A DNA stretch of 64,000 nucleotides from Streptomyces sp. ISL-100. GTDB taxonomy: Bacteria; Actinomycetota; Actinomycetes; Streptomycetales; Streptomycetaceae. How positions within the stretch are numbered: position 1 is the first letter of the stretch; each line of letters starts with the position of its first letter. The notes under the pieces are model-generated. The model was not told the origin of the DNA. It saw only the letters and a program-made list of their open reading frames with translations, and did not search any database. Of this stretch, positions 40,211 to 49,061 are shown one piece after another. Location of the stretch: assembly GCF_018614615.1 (NCBI RefSeq), contig NZ_JAGGOK010000050.1, forward strand, positions 84,048 to 148,047. Direction: 5' to 3'. The translations under genes and the position numbers were made by a program.

Positions 40211-43150
40211 TCAGCTGGCGGCGGACAGTTTGCTGCGCCAAGTGGGAAGCAGCTCGTCGAGCAGAGCCTCACTGCGCGGCGGCAGCAGCCCTCTTGTCCC
40301 GCCGCCCAGTTCGCGGTTGCGGGCGACGAGAGTCGCGGCCAGCGCCTCCAGGCGCGCGGGGTCTCCGATGGCGTGCGTGGCGCGCAGCAACTCGTTCCAC
40401 AGCCGCTCGTCCGTGGGGGAGCTGGACAGGGCTGCCTCTAGCGCGCCGACCGCCTGCTCCGGATGCTCCTTCTCCAAGTGGTGGGCAGACAGGGAGAGAG
40501 CCACATCCGCGACAAGCAGGGGCAGCCGGGCGTCGATGATCTCGTGGGTCAGCCAGCGGTAGCGCCCCTCGGGCCGGTCGGCGAGCAGCGGTCCGCGTGC
40601 GAGCCTGAGTGCATCGGTGAGCAGTCGCTCCCGTAGGGACGCACTGTGTGCGCCCCTGCCCTCGGTCGCTTCGTGGTGCAGCGAGCGCAGCACATCCAGG
40701 TCTGAGACGACGGACGGGGCCAGGTTGAGCCGTCCGGTGTCGTCCATGCCCAGGCGCGGGGTTCCGTCAGGGTCGGCGCCGAGCCAGCCTCGAAGCCGCT
40801 CGATGAGCGCGTCCCGTACGTCGTCTGTCGCGCCGCGCGGCCACAGCCCGGAGGCGAGGACACGAGGGTGGACGCCCTCGCGGTGCAGCAGGAGCAGCGC
40901 CAGTGCCTCGTGCAGCAGGGGGCTCCGCTCGCTGTCCGGGGTGTCCAGCCCAATGATCTCGTACGGACCGACGAGGCGCGCGTACACCGCGGGCCGTCCC
41001 TGTTCGGTGATGTCAACAAGAAAGGGCCGGGCGCCGACGGCCGCGTCCGGCGCGTGGCTCGGGTCGGCCTCCACGAACAACTGGACGACGGCCTCGTGCA
41101 GTTCCCGGGGAAGCTGCTGGGCCTTGAGCTCAAGGCCCAGCAGCGGAGCGAGCAGTCGGCCATCGCCGGTGATCTCCAGTTCCCAGGCGGCGCCGGGAAC
41201 ATTCTCCTGGCCCGTACCCATGAGGTAGCCGATGCCAAGTCGGCTGGCATCGACAGCGAGTTCGGCGAGCTGCGCTGTCTCGGCCTCGGTGGGGTCGGCG
41301 GCGAGGAGTACCAGATGGGGGGCCCAGCGGGTGTGCTGGGCGGGGCCGGTGCGTCCGGTGAGTACGGAGTCGTGCCCGGCCGTGCCCAGGGCGCTGCGTC
41401 GCTGCACAGTCTCGGCCTGCATGGCTTCCAGCATCGCCTCGACGTCGTGGAAGTGGCGTAGCCGGGTGGGGGCGAGGGCGCCGAGCTCCTCGCCGAATCC
41501 GACGAGGCTGACGGTCATGCGGTCCGACCAGCCATTGGTGGCCAGCTCGGCGGCGACGGAGGCGAGAATTGACGCCCGGTCCTGCGCGGAGCCGGACAGC
41601 GAGACGATGCCGGGCACGGCTTCCAGGTTGAGTAGCAGACGCGCGTCGTCGAGAGTGCCGATGCTGACCAGGCCCGGATACGGAGCTGCGGTGTCCACAT
41701 CCTCGTACGCCTCCGCGTCTGTCCGCTCCAGTCGCCAGAAGGTCTGGTCCTGGCCGACCTGCCAGGGGGCGGGCGGCGCCCCGGCGGGGTGCGCAAGTTG
41801 GAGATGCAAGTCACCCTGGCTGAGCCAGGCCGCGTACACGACGGGCAGCGGACGGGACTCGGCCCCGAGCGACGCGGCCAGCGCGCGCAGGGACCGGTCC
41901 AGGAGTCGTACGGCTTCGGGGTCGGCCCCGACAAGGAGTGCGTCCTGAACGTCAGCAGCGGCACCGGTGGGGGTGGGCGGCTCCATGCCGCGCCCACCGG
42001 CAACGGCATTCATCGCGGACTGCCAGAGCGTGGCGCGACGGCGGCGGCCGAGGGCGGCGAGCAGCCCGGCGGCGAGGAGGGGGGCGGCGATGAGGGCCTC
42101 GGGCAGCCCGAAAGAGCTGCCTTCCGACGCTTCGACGACTACGGGAGCCTGCTGCTCTCCCTGCTCCTGATCCGGTGCGGGCGGCCGGTACTGCGGCAGC
42201 GGAATCTGGCGCGTGTCGGTGTCGACGGATCCGCTTCCCTGCTGGCCGCCGGACCCCTGTGCGTGGTCGCCGGACTTGGCGTACTCGGAGATCTGCTCGC
42301 GCACCTCCTCCGAGACCTTCGGCGCCTCGTCGGGCATATCGACGATCTCGCCGCCGTGTGCGTCGGCGGGCATTTCCATGATCCAGCCGGGTCGGATGAG
42401 ACTCGCCTGGGACAGCTTGGAACCGTCCGGTTGCACCCGGTCCTTGTTGAGCTGGTAGATCTCCTTGTATCGGCGGCCGTCGTTGAGGTGACGCTCGGCA
42501 ACCTCCCACAGCGAATCGTGGTGACGCCCTTCGGGCGGTTGGATCCGGTAGAACTTCGTGGCGCCCTGCCTGCCACTTTCATTGGCAGCCTGCTCCCCTT
42601 GCGAGGCGGCCTGCTCGGCTAGCGCATTGGCCGTCTGTGCCCGCTGCTCCTGCCCGAACAGCCCGGGGGTCTGCTGAGCGGAAGCCGCGACCGACGGCCT
42701 GTGCTGGTTCTCCATCTGCTGCCCGAGGTGCGAGATTCCGGGCGCGAAGCTGGCAGCGGTGGCCCCGACGAGCAGCAGCGCGGCGACCAGTTGCCGCGCC
42801 AGCATCTGACTCGGCCCTGCACCCGGCACGCGCGAGGGCAGCCCGACTCCGGACACCGCGGCCTTCATCTCGACGAGCACACACGCGGTGAACTGTGCCC
42901 AGGCAAGCCAGACGACGACCGTCAGTACATGCACGAAGGCCATGACGGTGATCTCGCTCTGCAACGACTCCAGCGACGGCAGCCCATCAGGGAGCGGCCA
43001 CCCCACGAAGTAGGCGAGCGCCCCGGGGACGCCCACAAGGAGGGCGGCCAGCGCGAGGAACGCAAGGAACGCCTTGACGAGGTCACCGAAGGAGCGGCGA
43101 CGAGGCAAGGGCCTCGGCCGAGCGGTCGAGTCAGGGGTGGTACGCGCCAT
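40211..43150 (-). CDS. LysM and BTAD domain membrane protein at the end of the Tad operon
   Basis: 979 aa. Two N-terminal membrane helices (AFLAFLALAALLVGVPGALA; ITVMAFVHVLTVVVWLAWAQ) and a third near 120 (QLVAALLLVGATAASFAPG). A LysM-like module of about 60 residues follows near 200-265 (DSLWEVAERHLNDGRRYKEI then YQLNKDRVQPD). A fourth helix (ALIAAPLLAAGLLAALG) precedes a long cytoplasmic part ending in a bacterial transcriptional activator (BTAD, AfsR/SARP-type) region with an OmpR-like winged helix (LVGPYEIIGLDTP...LALLLLHREGVHPRVLA) and TPR-like helices. It may sense the cell wall and signal inward, or assist pilus assembly. Downstream of the pilin genes. Confidence 0.85.
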   Translation of the reverse strand: MARTTPDSTARPRPLPRRRSFGDLVKAFLAFLALAALLVGVPGALAYFVGWPLPDGLPSLESLQSEITVMAFVHVLTVVVWLAWAQFTACVLVEMKAAVSGVGLPSRVPGAGPSQMLARQLVAALLLVGATAASFAPGISHLGQQMENQHRPSVAASAQQTPGLFGQEQRAQTANALAEQAASQGEQAANESGRQGATKFYRIQPPEGRHHDSLWEVAERHLNDGRRYKEIYQLNKDRVQPDGSKLSQASLIRPGWIMEMPADAHGGEIVDMPDEAPKVSEEVREQISEYAKSGDHAQGSGGQQGSGSVDTDTRQIPLPQYRPPAPDQEQGEQQAPVVVEASEGSSFGLPEALIAAPLLAAGLLAALGRRRRATLWQSAMNAVAGGRGMEPPTPTGAAADVQDALLVGADPEAVRLLDRSLRALAASLGAESRPLPVVYAAWLSQGDLHLQLAHPAGAPPAPWQVGQDQTFWRLERTDAEAYEDVDTAAPYPGLVSIGTLDDARLLLNLEAVPGIVSLSGSAQDRASILASVAAELATNGWSDRMTVSLVGFGEELGALAPTRLRHFHDVEAMLEAMQAETVQRRSALGTAGHDSVLTGRTGPAQHTRWAPHLVLLAADPTEAETAQLAELAVDASRLGIGYLMGTGQENVPGAAWELEITGDGRLLAPLLGLELKAQQLPRELHEAVVQLFVEADPSHAPDAAVGARPFLVDITEQGRPAVYARLVGPYEIIGLDTPDSERSPLLHEALALLLLHREGVHPRVLASGLWPRGATDDVRDALIERLRGWLGADPDGTPRLGMDDTGRLNLAPSVVSDLDVLRSLHHEATEGRGAHSASLRERLLTDALRLARGPLLADRPEGRYRWLTHEIIDARLPLLVADVALSLSAHHLEKEHPEQAVGALEAALSSSPTDERLWNELLRATHAIGDPARLEALAATLVARNRELGGGTRGLLPPRSEALLDELLPTWRSKLSAAS

Positions 43151-43265
43151 GGCGGGTTTCCTGTGGGTGGAGTGAGACCTGAGGAGCGAGCCTACTCAGT
43201 GGCCGTTGCAAGTGTCGAAGTTCTGAAGACGTCCGAGACCTTCCGTGCAGTCAAAATCCCACCAT

Positions 43266-43290
43266 CCGCCAAGTAAGCCCGACTTGGCGG
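43266..43290 (-). terminator. Hairpin between TadG-like gene and LysM-BTAD gene
   Basis: CCGCCAAGT (43266-43274) pairs with ACTTGGCGG (43282-43290), loop 7 nt, 30 bases past the 43320 stop. May attenuate transcription into the last operon gene. Confidence 0.6.
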
Positions 43291-43319
43291 CTCGGAAGAG
43301 GGCAAAGGGTAGGACCCGC

Positions 43320-43775
43320 TCAGCCCGCGACGGACTCGGCGGTCGCTTTTCCGCTCACCGTCAGGTCCGCGCTGTAGAACATGCCGGTGAGGATCGGGCT
43401 GTACGTCAGTCTGATCTCGGCCTCCACCTGCTGGGCATCGGCGGCCACGCAGCCCGAGGCCGCGATGTCTGGGCCCGACATGCCCATCTCCTGGGCGAAC
43501 GCCTTCACCCTGGCATCGCAGTTCTGGAAGTTGATGGGTGCGGCTCCGCCCTCGCCGACGTACAGGGCTTCCCGGTCGACGTCCTGCGCCGCGTAACGTG
43601 CCGCTTGCTCCGCGATGTCCGCGGCCCTCTCGCGCTGCGAGATGGACAGGCCCCCGTCGATGACGAAGGCGGCCAGGGTCAGGAACAGGAATGCGAAGAT
43701 GATGACCGCCGCGGCGCCGGAGCCGCGGTCGTCGAGGCGGGCCCGGCGAAGATCCAGCCACACACGCAGACTCAT
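43320..43775 (-). CDS. TadG-like pilus assembly protein
   Basis: 151 aa. N-terminal cytoplasmic Arg-rich stub, then the Tad pseudopilin-type segment DDRGSGAAAVIIFAFLFLTL (one membrane helix), and an extracytoplasmic domain with two Cys (NFQNCDARV; ASGCVAAD). This fits the TadE/TadG minor-pilin class of Flp pili. Start overlaps the stop of the previous gene (ATGA, 43772-43775). Confidence 0.8.
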   Translation of the reverse strand: MSLRVWLDLRRARLDDRGSGAAAVIIFAFLFLTLAAFVIDGGLSISQRERAADIAEQAARYAAQDVDREALYVGEGGAAPINFQNCDARVKAFAQEMGMSGPDIAASGCVAADAQQVEAEIRLTYSPILTGMFYSADLTVSGKATAESVAG

Positions 43776-44218
43776 GCCGCCCTCCTGAAGGGGTCGAGCG
43801 GGGAGGTCGAGCGGCCGGTCAGCTCGGTCGGGATGTCCAGGCCCAGCATCGCCAGGCCGCGGATGCGGCAGCTGACCTCGACGGTGAAGAAGCCGCCGGG
43901 CTCGAATCCATCGCTGGTCTTCTTGACCGCGACCGGGCCGGAACAGACATCCGTCAGGTTCGCCTTCGCAGCCTTCACCGCCTCGGCCATCGCGGTGCCG
44001 TAGTCCTTCTGGATCGAGCCGGCGCGTGCTGCGTCGCGGGCCGCGCTGTCGACCGCGCCGCGGCCCTCGACGAGCTGGCCGAAGCCGACCAGCACGAGGA
44101 TGAAGAGGATCATCACCGGGGCGAGGATGACCACTTCGACGGTGGACAAGCCCCGGTCCGAGTCTGACGACGCCGGGCGCAGGAGGTGGTTCCGTACACG
44201 CCGCACCAGCACCCGCAT
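43772..44218 (-). CDS. TadE-family pseudopilin
   Basis: 148 aa. DSDRGLSTVEVVILAPVMIL is the TadE motif with conserved Glu, followed by the helix LFILVLVGFGQLVEGRGAVD and SAARDAARAGS. The extracellular domain has a Cys pair (VCSGP; VSCRI). One base separates it from the next upstream gene, and it overlaps the downstream one. Confidence 0.85.
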   Translation of the reverse strand: MRVLVRRVRNHLLRPASSDSDRGLSTVEVVILAPVMILFILVLVGFGQLVEGRGAVDSAARDAARAGSIQKDYGTAMAEAVKAAKANLTDVCSGPVAVKKTSDGFEPGGFFTVEVSCRIRGLAMLGLDIPTELTGRSTSPLDPFRRAA

Positions 44219-44219
44219 C

Positions 44220-44678
44220 TCAGCCGCCCTCCTCGACGAACCGCTCCACTGGGCCCATCGACTGCGCGTGCACCGTCAGGTTCAGGCCGGGGAAGACCGA
44301 CGGCACGTCCGCCGTGATCTCCAGCCCGACCGTGTTCTGCTCCGGCTGGAGCGTCTTGATGTCCGGGCGGAGCACCAACTGCGGGCCCAGCTGCTGGATG
44401 TACCCGTCGGCGACACCCCGCGCCTTGCCCTCCCAGCCGCCCGGGTTCTCGTCCGCCTCGGCACGCGCCTCACGCGCGCCCGCCTGAGCGGCGGCCTGGG
44501 CCACATGGTCGGCGAAGAAATACAGCGCGAACTGCACCGTCGCGAAGATCATGAAGAACAGGACGGGAGTGAGCAGGACGAACTCGATCGCGGTCATGCC
44601 GGAGTCGCCGCGGGTGGAAGATGCTTCCACCCTGCGGCGTACGAACCTCAGGGCGCGTGCGCCCATAGCGTTCTTCAT
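44220..44678 (-). CDS. TadE-family pseudopilin
   Basis: 152 aa from ATG 44678 (MKNAMGARALRFVRRRVEAS). TadE motif TRGDSGMTAIEFVLLTPVLF with the helix continuing FFMIFATVQFALYFFADHVA, then QAAAQAGAREARAEAD. No Cys in the extracellular part. Between the Flp pilin gene and the second TadE gene in the same operon. Confidence 0.86.
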   Translation of the reverse strand: MKNAMGARALRFVRRRVEASSTRGDSGMTAIEFVLLTPVLFFMIFATVQFALYFFADHVAQAAAQAGAREARAEADENPGGWEGKARGVADGYIQQLGPQLVLRPDIKTLQPEQNTVGLEITADVPSVFPGLNLTVHAQSMGPVERFVEEGG

Positions 44679-44692
44679 ATGCGTACGTACGG

Positions 44693-44947
44693 TCAGCAGG
44701 TCTTGCCGGCGTCGGCGCCCTTGATGCAGTTGCCGACCTTGGTGGCGCCGTCCTTCAGCGCCACGTTGATGATGGCTGCGACCACGCCGACGATCGCGAC
44801 CACGACCGCCGAAATGATCACCCACTCCACGGCGGAGGCGCCGCGGTCGGTCTCTTCGGAGCGCGCACGCTCCACCCGGGCCTGGAGGAAGGTGACCAGG
44901 AAGTCGACGGCCGGGTGGCTGAAGGAGAAGCCGTTCTTGAATTTCAT
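44693..44947 (-). CDS. flp: Flp-type major pilin
   Basis: 84 aa from ATG 44947. After a 37-residue leader the Flp motif appears: DRGASAVEWVIISAVVVAIV, with the conserved Glu+5-like residue in AVEW and a hydrophobic helix going on through GVVAAIINVALKDGATKVG. Mature product would be a very short helix with a Cys pair at the C terminus (GNCIKGADAGKTC). The leader peptidase that cuts before the helix is not encoded in this window. Confidence 0.86.
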   Translation of the reverse strand: MKFKNGFSFSHPAVDFLVTFLQARVERARSEETDRGASAVEWVIISAVVVAIVGVVAAIINVALKDGATKVGNCIKGADAGKTC

Positions 44948-44985
44948 GGGAGGCAGTTCCTCTCTGAATGCTGGAAGGTGGGGGG

Positions 44986-45900
44986 TCAGACTTGGAAGAC
45001 GCGCATCGCGGCCGGGAAGATCAGGAAGACGAGGAAGCCGGCACAGAGCAACAACTGAGCGACAAGCATCGACTGCGACTTCTCGCCCGCGCTGCCTTCG
45101 ATCTCCGCCAGTTCCCGGTGGCGCATGGTCTCGGCCCTGGACGCCAGGGACTCCCGTACCTTCGCGCCGTCGTCCGCCACCAGCGCGAGCGACGCCGACA
45201 GGTCCTTGAGTTCCTCGATGCCCAGCTCGTCGCCGAGTCCACCGAGCGCCTGCCACTGGCTCGTACCGGTGATGCGGGCGTCCGCGAGCGTGCCTCGGAT
45301 ACGGCGCAGCGCCCAGCCATCGCTGACGTCAGCGGCCGCCATCAGTGCCTCAGGCAGACCTCGGCCGCCGGCGAGGTTCATCGCGACCAGGTCGAGGTAC
45401 GCGCCGATCACGCGCCGCAGGTCACGCCGCTTGTCTGCGGCGTCCCTGCGTACTTCGAGGTCCGGCAGCATGAAGAAGCCGGCGCCGCAGACCAAGGCCA
45501 ACCAGACCGGGATCATCGGACTGCTGCCGAATCCCAGGGACCAGCCGATGGCGAAGAGGAAGGGGCCAAAGAAGAGGCCGGCCACTCCCAGGAGCATCTT
45601 GGTCGCCAGGAAGTTCTCCCAGCTGCGCTCCAGGACGTTCAAGTCGGCCCGCAGAGAGTGCTGTTCCCATCCCTGCTGCCGGTAGAACTCGCTGACCCGC
45701 ATCCCGATCCGGGAGCGCGTGGAGGCGAACTTCCCGGTGTCCTCCTGGACCGCGGCCCGGCCCGCGTGGGCGCCGCGCGCCCGCAGCGCATCGATCTGCG
45801 CGACCCGTGCGACCGCGCTCTGCCGGGACGGCATGAGGGCCCGTACGAGCGCAAAGACCCCGAGCCCGAAGACCGCTCCGAGCACTACCGTCGTCGTCAT
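44986..45900 (-). CDS. tadC: TadC-like inner membrane platform protein (T2SS F family)
   Basis: 304 aa. Three to four membrane helices (TTTVVLGAVFGLGVFALVRA; LLGVAGLFFGPFLFAIGWSL; IPVWLALVCGAGFFMLPDLE) and the GspF-type cytoplasmic domain (AYLDLVAMNLAGGRGLPEAL; GDELGIEELKDLSASLALVA). A final helix reads LLLCAGFLVFLIFPAAMRVF. Works with TadB as the pilus assembly platform. Stop-start overlap with tadB (ATGA, 45897-45900). Confidence 0.9.
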   Translation of the reverse strand: MTTTVVLGAVFGLGVFALVRALMPSRQSAVARVAQIDALRARGAHAGRAAVQEDTGKFASTRSRIGMRVSEFYRQQGWEQHSLRADLNVLERSWENFLATKMLLGVAGLFFGPFLFAIGWSLGFGSSPMIPVWLALVCGAGFFMLPDLEVRRDAADKRRDLRRVIGAYLDLVAMNLAGGRGLPEALMAAADVSDGWALRRIRGTLADARITGTSQWQALGGLGDELGIEELKDLSASLALVADDGAKVRESLASRAETMRHRELAEIEGSAGEKSQSMLVAQLLLCAGFLVFLIFPAAMRVFQV

Positions 45901-46838
45901 CGCGAGGCCACCTCTTCCGCCGCTCTCTGTGGACGTACGAACCGGACCGCAGGCTCATCACGGACCAGGAAGCGGTCGGGAGTGTCGATCCGGGACAACT
46001 TTCGCAGCCACCAGAACCCGAGGGCGAAGAGCCCGCAGACGCAGGCGAGAACGAGCTGGCCGACCGCGGTTCCGTACGGTGCGACGAACTCCCGGTTGAA
46101 GATGGCGAGACCGAGAACGAAGGCGACGCTGACGGCCACGACGATCTGGACACTGCGCCGGGTGCTGGAACGCTGCGCCATCACGCGCTGGCGCATGTCG
46201 ACCTCCTCGCGAGCCGACTTGGCGAGCGCGCCGAGCACTTCGCGCAGGCCGGGGCCGCGCAGCCGCGAGTTGAGGATCAGGGCGGCGACGATGATGTCGG
46301 CCGATGCGTCGTCGATCTCGTCCGCGAGCTGCTGGAGTGCGTCCGGTAGCGGCGTACGAGCGCGTAGCCGGTCGACCATCGCCTCCAGGTGCGGGCGCAG
46401 TGCGGGGGCCGCCGCGCGAGCGGAGGCCGGGATGGCCTGCTCGAGGCCGACCGCGCCCGCGATCGTGTCGCGCAGCGATTCGGTCCAGGCGGCCAGCGCC
46501 TCGATGCGGCGCATCGCGACGCGCTCCTCGCCTGCGCCGCCGAAGAGCCGGTCCCAGAAGAACACGAGGATGCCGGCGGCAAAGCCGGCCACCGTCCAAC
46601 GGGTGACGAGGAGAACGGCCATCCCCACAGCGACGGCGATCGAGCCGCGCCGCCCGGCGAAAGCGACGAGTTCTCTGAGCCGCTCGCCCGCCTTCTCCTT
46701 CTCGTGCGCGGGTTTGACGGGCAGACCGCGGATCGCGACGATCAGCAGGGCGAGGCCGCCGCCAACGGCGACGCCGCACAGGATCATGTAGAGGACGGGC
46801 AGCGAGAAGATGCCGCCCATACTCGTCAGTCGCTCCAT
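45897..46838 (-). CDS. tadB: TadB-like inner membrane platform protein (T2SS F family)
   Basis: 313 aa. Membrane helices at the N terminus (LPVLYMILCGVAVGGGLALL), near residues 75-95 (IAVAVGMAVLLVTRWTVAGF) and two at the C terminus (VQIVVAVSVAFVLGLAIFN; QLVLACVCGLFALGFWWL). GspF domain between them (AWTESLRDTIAGAVGLEQAI; LPDALQQLADEIDDASADII). Immediately downstream of the TadA ATPase gene. Confidence 0.9.
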   Translation of the reverse strand: MERLTSMGGIFSLPVLYMILCGVAVGGGLALLIVAIRGLPVKPAHEKEKAGERLRELVAFAGRRGSIAVAVGMAVLLVTRWTVAGFAAGILVFFWDRLFGGAGEERVAMRRIEALAAWTESLRDTIAGAVGLEQAIPASARAAAPALRPHLEAMVDRLRARTPLPDALQQLADEIDDASADIIVAALILNSRLRGPGLREVLGALAKSAREEVDMRQRVMAQRSSTRRSVQIVVAVSVAFVLGLAIFNREFVAPYGTAVGQLVLACVCGLFALGFWWLRKLSRIDTPDRFLVRDEPAVRFVRPQRAAEEVASR

Positions 46839-46845
46839 CGAGCGC

Positions 46846-48159
46846 TCACCCCCAGGTTCCGGACGGCCGGTAGCCGTAGGCGCTCAGTTCGTCAATGCAG
46901 GAGATGGGCGCACGCGCCACGACCCGCCCGTCGGGCGTCTCCGCGAATACTTCGCTGGACAGGACGCGACCGTCCACGCCGTTGACCTCCCGTACCGAGG
47001 TGACGACTCGGCTCAGCTTGCCGCCGCGTCCGTAGTTGTTGCGCCGCTCGACGAAGACCACGAAGTTGACCGCGCCTGCCACCAGCATCTGGCTGGCCTC
47101 TATCGGCAGCCGCTCGGCGGCCTGGAGGGCGTACGTGGAAATACGGTTGAAGACCTCGCTGGAGCTGTTGGCGTGGATCGTGGACAGCGAGCCGTCGTTG
47201 CCCTGCGACATGGCGTTGAGCATGGTGACGATCTCGTCGCCGAGCACCTCGCCGACGATGACCCGGGAAGGATTCATACGCAGCGACCGGCGCACCAGCT
47301 CCGCCATGGAAATAGCGCCGTGCCCTTCGGAGTTCGACAGTCGCTCCTCGAACGCCACCACATTGGGGTGGAGGTCAGGAAACTGGTCGAGACCCAGCTC
47401 TAGCGCACGCTCAACAGTGATCAGTCGCTCCTGCGGCGGAATCTCATTCGCGAGAGCACGCAGCAGCGTCGTCTTTCCGGCATTTGTCGCGCCCGCGATC
47501 ATGATGTTCTTACGCGCCCGGACAGCGCAGGCCAGGAAGTGGCCCAGGTCGGGGGTGAGCGTCTGGTTTCCGACCATGTCCGACATGAAGACCTTGCCCA
47601 TGCGGGCACGGCGGATGGAGAGCGCCGGGCGCCGCGTGACGTCCATGACGGCGGAGAGACGGGAACCGTCCGGCAGCCGCAGGTCGAGCTGCGGGTTGGC
47701 AGAGTCGAAGGGGCGCGAGGACAGACCTGAGTAAGCGCCGAGCACCTGGATCAGCTCGATGAGCTCCTCGTCGGTCTCGGCGACCGGATCGCCCGGCTCC
47801 TCACGGCCGTCGGCGTACCCGATGAAGACCTGGTCGCAGCCGTTGATGTCGATGTTCTCGACCTCGGGATTGTCCAGGAGCGGCTGGAGTCGGCCAACGC
47901 CAAAGAGGGCGGCGTGCACGGCCGCGGCGTACTGCTCCTCGGTCTCGGCGTCGTGCGGGGTACGCCCGGCATTGACCTCGGCGCGGGCGTACTCCTCCAG
48001 GATCTGGGCGATGACGGCACGGGCGTACTGCCGCTCGTCCTCGCCCGACATCGCGGGTACGCCCGACACCTGGTCTATGCGCCGTTGTTCGGCAATGCGG
48101 TCGCCCGCGTCCTGGCGGAAGCGTTTGACCAGCTGGTGGTCGACGACATTGGCGCTCAA
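46846..48159 (-). CDS. tadA: TadA/CpaF-type secretion ATPase
   Basis: 437 aa from TTG 48159, which overlaps the stop of the upstream gene (TTGA); longer frames to 48201 lack support. Energises Flp pilus assembly. Walker A IMIAGATNAGKTTLLRALAN, Asp box with LITVERALELGLDQ, Walker B-like RVIVGEVLGDEIVTMLNAM, and His box GNDGSLSTIHANSS. N-terminal domain has FGVGRLQPLLDNPEVENIDI typical of CpaF. Complete. Confidence 0.95.
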   Translation of the reverse strand: MSANVVDHQLVKRFRQDAGDRIAEQRRIDQVSGVPAMSGEDERQYARAVIAQILEEYARAEVNAGRTPHDAETEEQYAAAVHAALFGVGRLQPLLDNPEVENIDINGCDQVFIGYADGREEPGDPVAETDEELIELIQVLGAYSGLSSRPFDSANPQLDLRLPDGSRLSAVMDVTRRPALSIRRARMGKVFMSDMVGNQTLTPDLGHFLACAVRARKNIMIAGATNAGKTTLLRALANEIPPQERLITVERALELGLDQFPDLHPNVVAFEERLSNSEGHGAISMAELVRRSLRMNPSRVIVGEVLGDEIVTMLNAMSQGNDGSLSTIHANSSSEVFNRISTYALQAAERLPIEASQMLVAGAVNFVVFVERRNNYGRGGKLSRVVTSVREVNGVDGRVLSSEVFAETPDGRVVARAPISCIDELSAYGYRPSGTWG

Positions 48160-48995
48160 CGGCCGACCGTCCCTGCTGCCCCGGCAGCCGGCGCAGCCCA
48201 CGCCACGCCGAACTGTTGGTTGATGTCGCCCGAAACCTTGCGTGCCGAGCGGATCAGCAGAGATTTGTCGAGGCGGCCGCGCTTGCGGCCGGCCAACTGG
48301 TCCGCGCCGGAAGGGTCATGGGCGATCGCGCCGATCACGCGTGCACCCGTCCGGGAGGCCACCAGCATGTCATTGACCTGATTGGTGATCCTCGCCGAGT
48401 TGCCAGGGTCGGCGACGAGGACGACGCCGATGAGGGTACGGGCGAGTGCGGCGGCGCCGCGCTGCGCTCCGTGCAGACGATTGGCAAGGGCGGCCGCCCG
48501 ATCCCGCACCCGGGCGAGGTTCTCCGGTTCCGTACGGGCCACGAGCAACACCAGGCTGGCGTGCGGCAGCAACTCGGCCGTCGGGGAGTCCGCGCCGATG
48601 CGGCCGCAGTCGGCGATGACGTCGGCGGCGCCGTACGGAGAGTCGGCGAGCGCGGCGAAAGAGTGCCCGAGCATCGGCCACTGCCCGGCGAGCCCGGCCG
48701 CGTGCTCGGACGAACCGAGCCCCACCAGCACATCAAGGCCGCCGGACATGGGCTGGGCGTGGTCCCAGAGCTGCTCTGCGGCAAGGCCGCGGCGGGCAGT
48801 TGCGGCGATGGACAGCATGCCGGTGTTGGGGTCGAGCGGACCTCCGTGGGCGGCGGAGCTGCGGTAGACGAGATCGCCGCCCGACGGGTCGGTCTCGGCG
48901 AGCAGCACGCGGCGCGGCCAGACGGCGGCGAGCGCGACGGCTGTTGTGGTGACGCCGGGAGACCCCTTGTCAGCGGCGATTGCGATGAGCGCCAT
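48156..48995 (-). CDS. TadZ/CpaE-like MinD-family protein
   Basis: 279 aa. ParA/MinD fold: MALIAIAADKGSPGVTTTAV at the N terminus, VLLAETDPSGGDLVYRSS, and DVIADCGRIGADSP. The deviant Walker A keeps the early Lys (DKGSPGVTTT) but the second Lys of GK[ST] is Val, so ATP hydrolysis may be lost. TadZ proteins place the pilus machine at the pole. Overlaps tadA by 4 bp. Confidence 0.85.
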   Translation of the reverse strand: MALIAIAADKGSPGVTTTAVALAAVWPRRVLLAETDPSGGDLVYRSSAAHGGPLDPNTGMLSIAATARRGLAAEQLWDHAQPMSGGLDVLVGLGSSEHAAGLAGQWPMLGHSFAALADSPYGAADVIADCGRIGADSPTAELLPHASLVLLVARTEPENLARVRDRAAALANRLHGAQRGAAALARTLIGVVLVADPGNSARITNQVNDMLVASRTGARVIGAIAHDPSGADQLAGRKRGRLDKSLLIRSARKVSGDINQQFGVAWAAPAAGAAGTVGR

Positions 48996-49061
48996 GTGTT
49001 CTACGTCCCCGAGTCCCCTGTTACGCCAATACGCCTGTGCTTGCCGCGCCGTTACACCCGT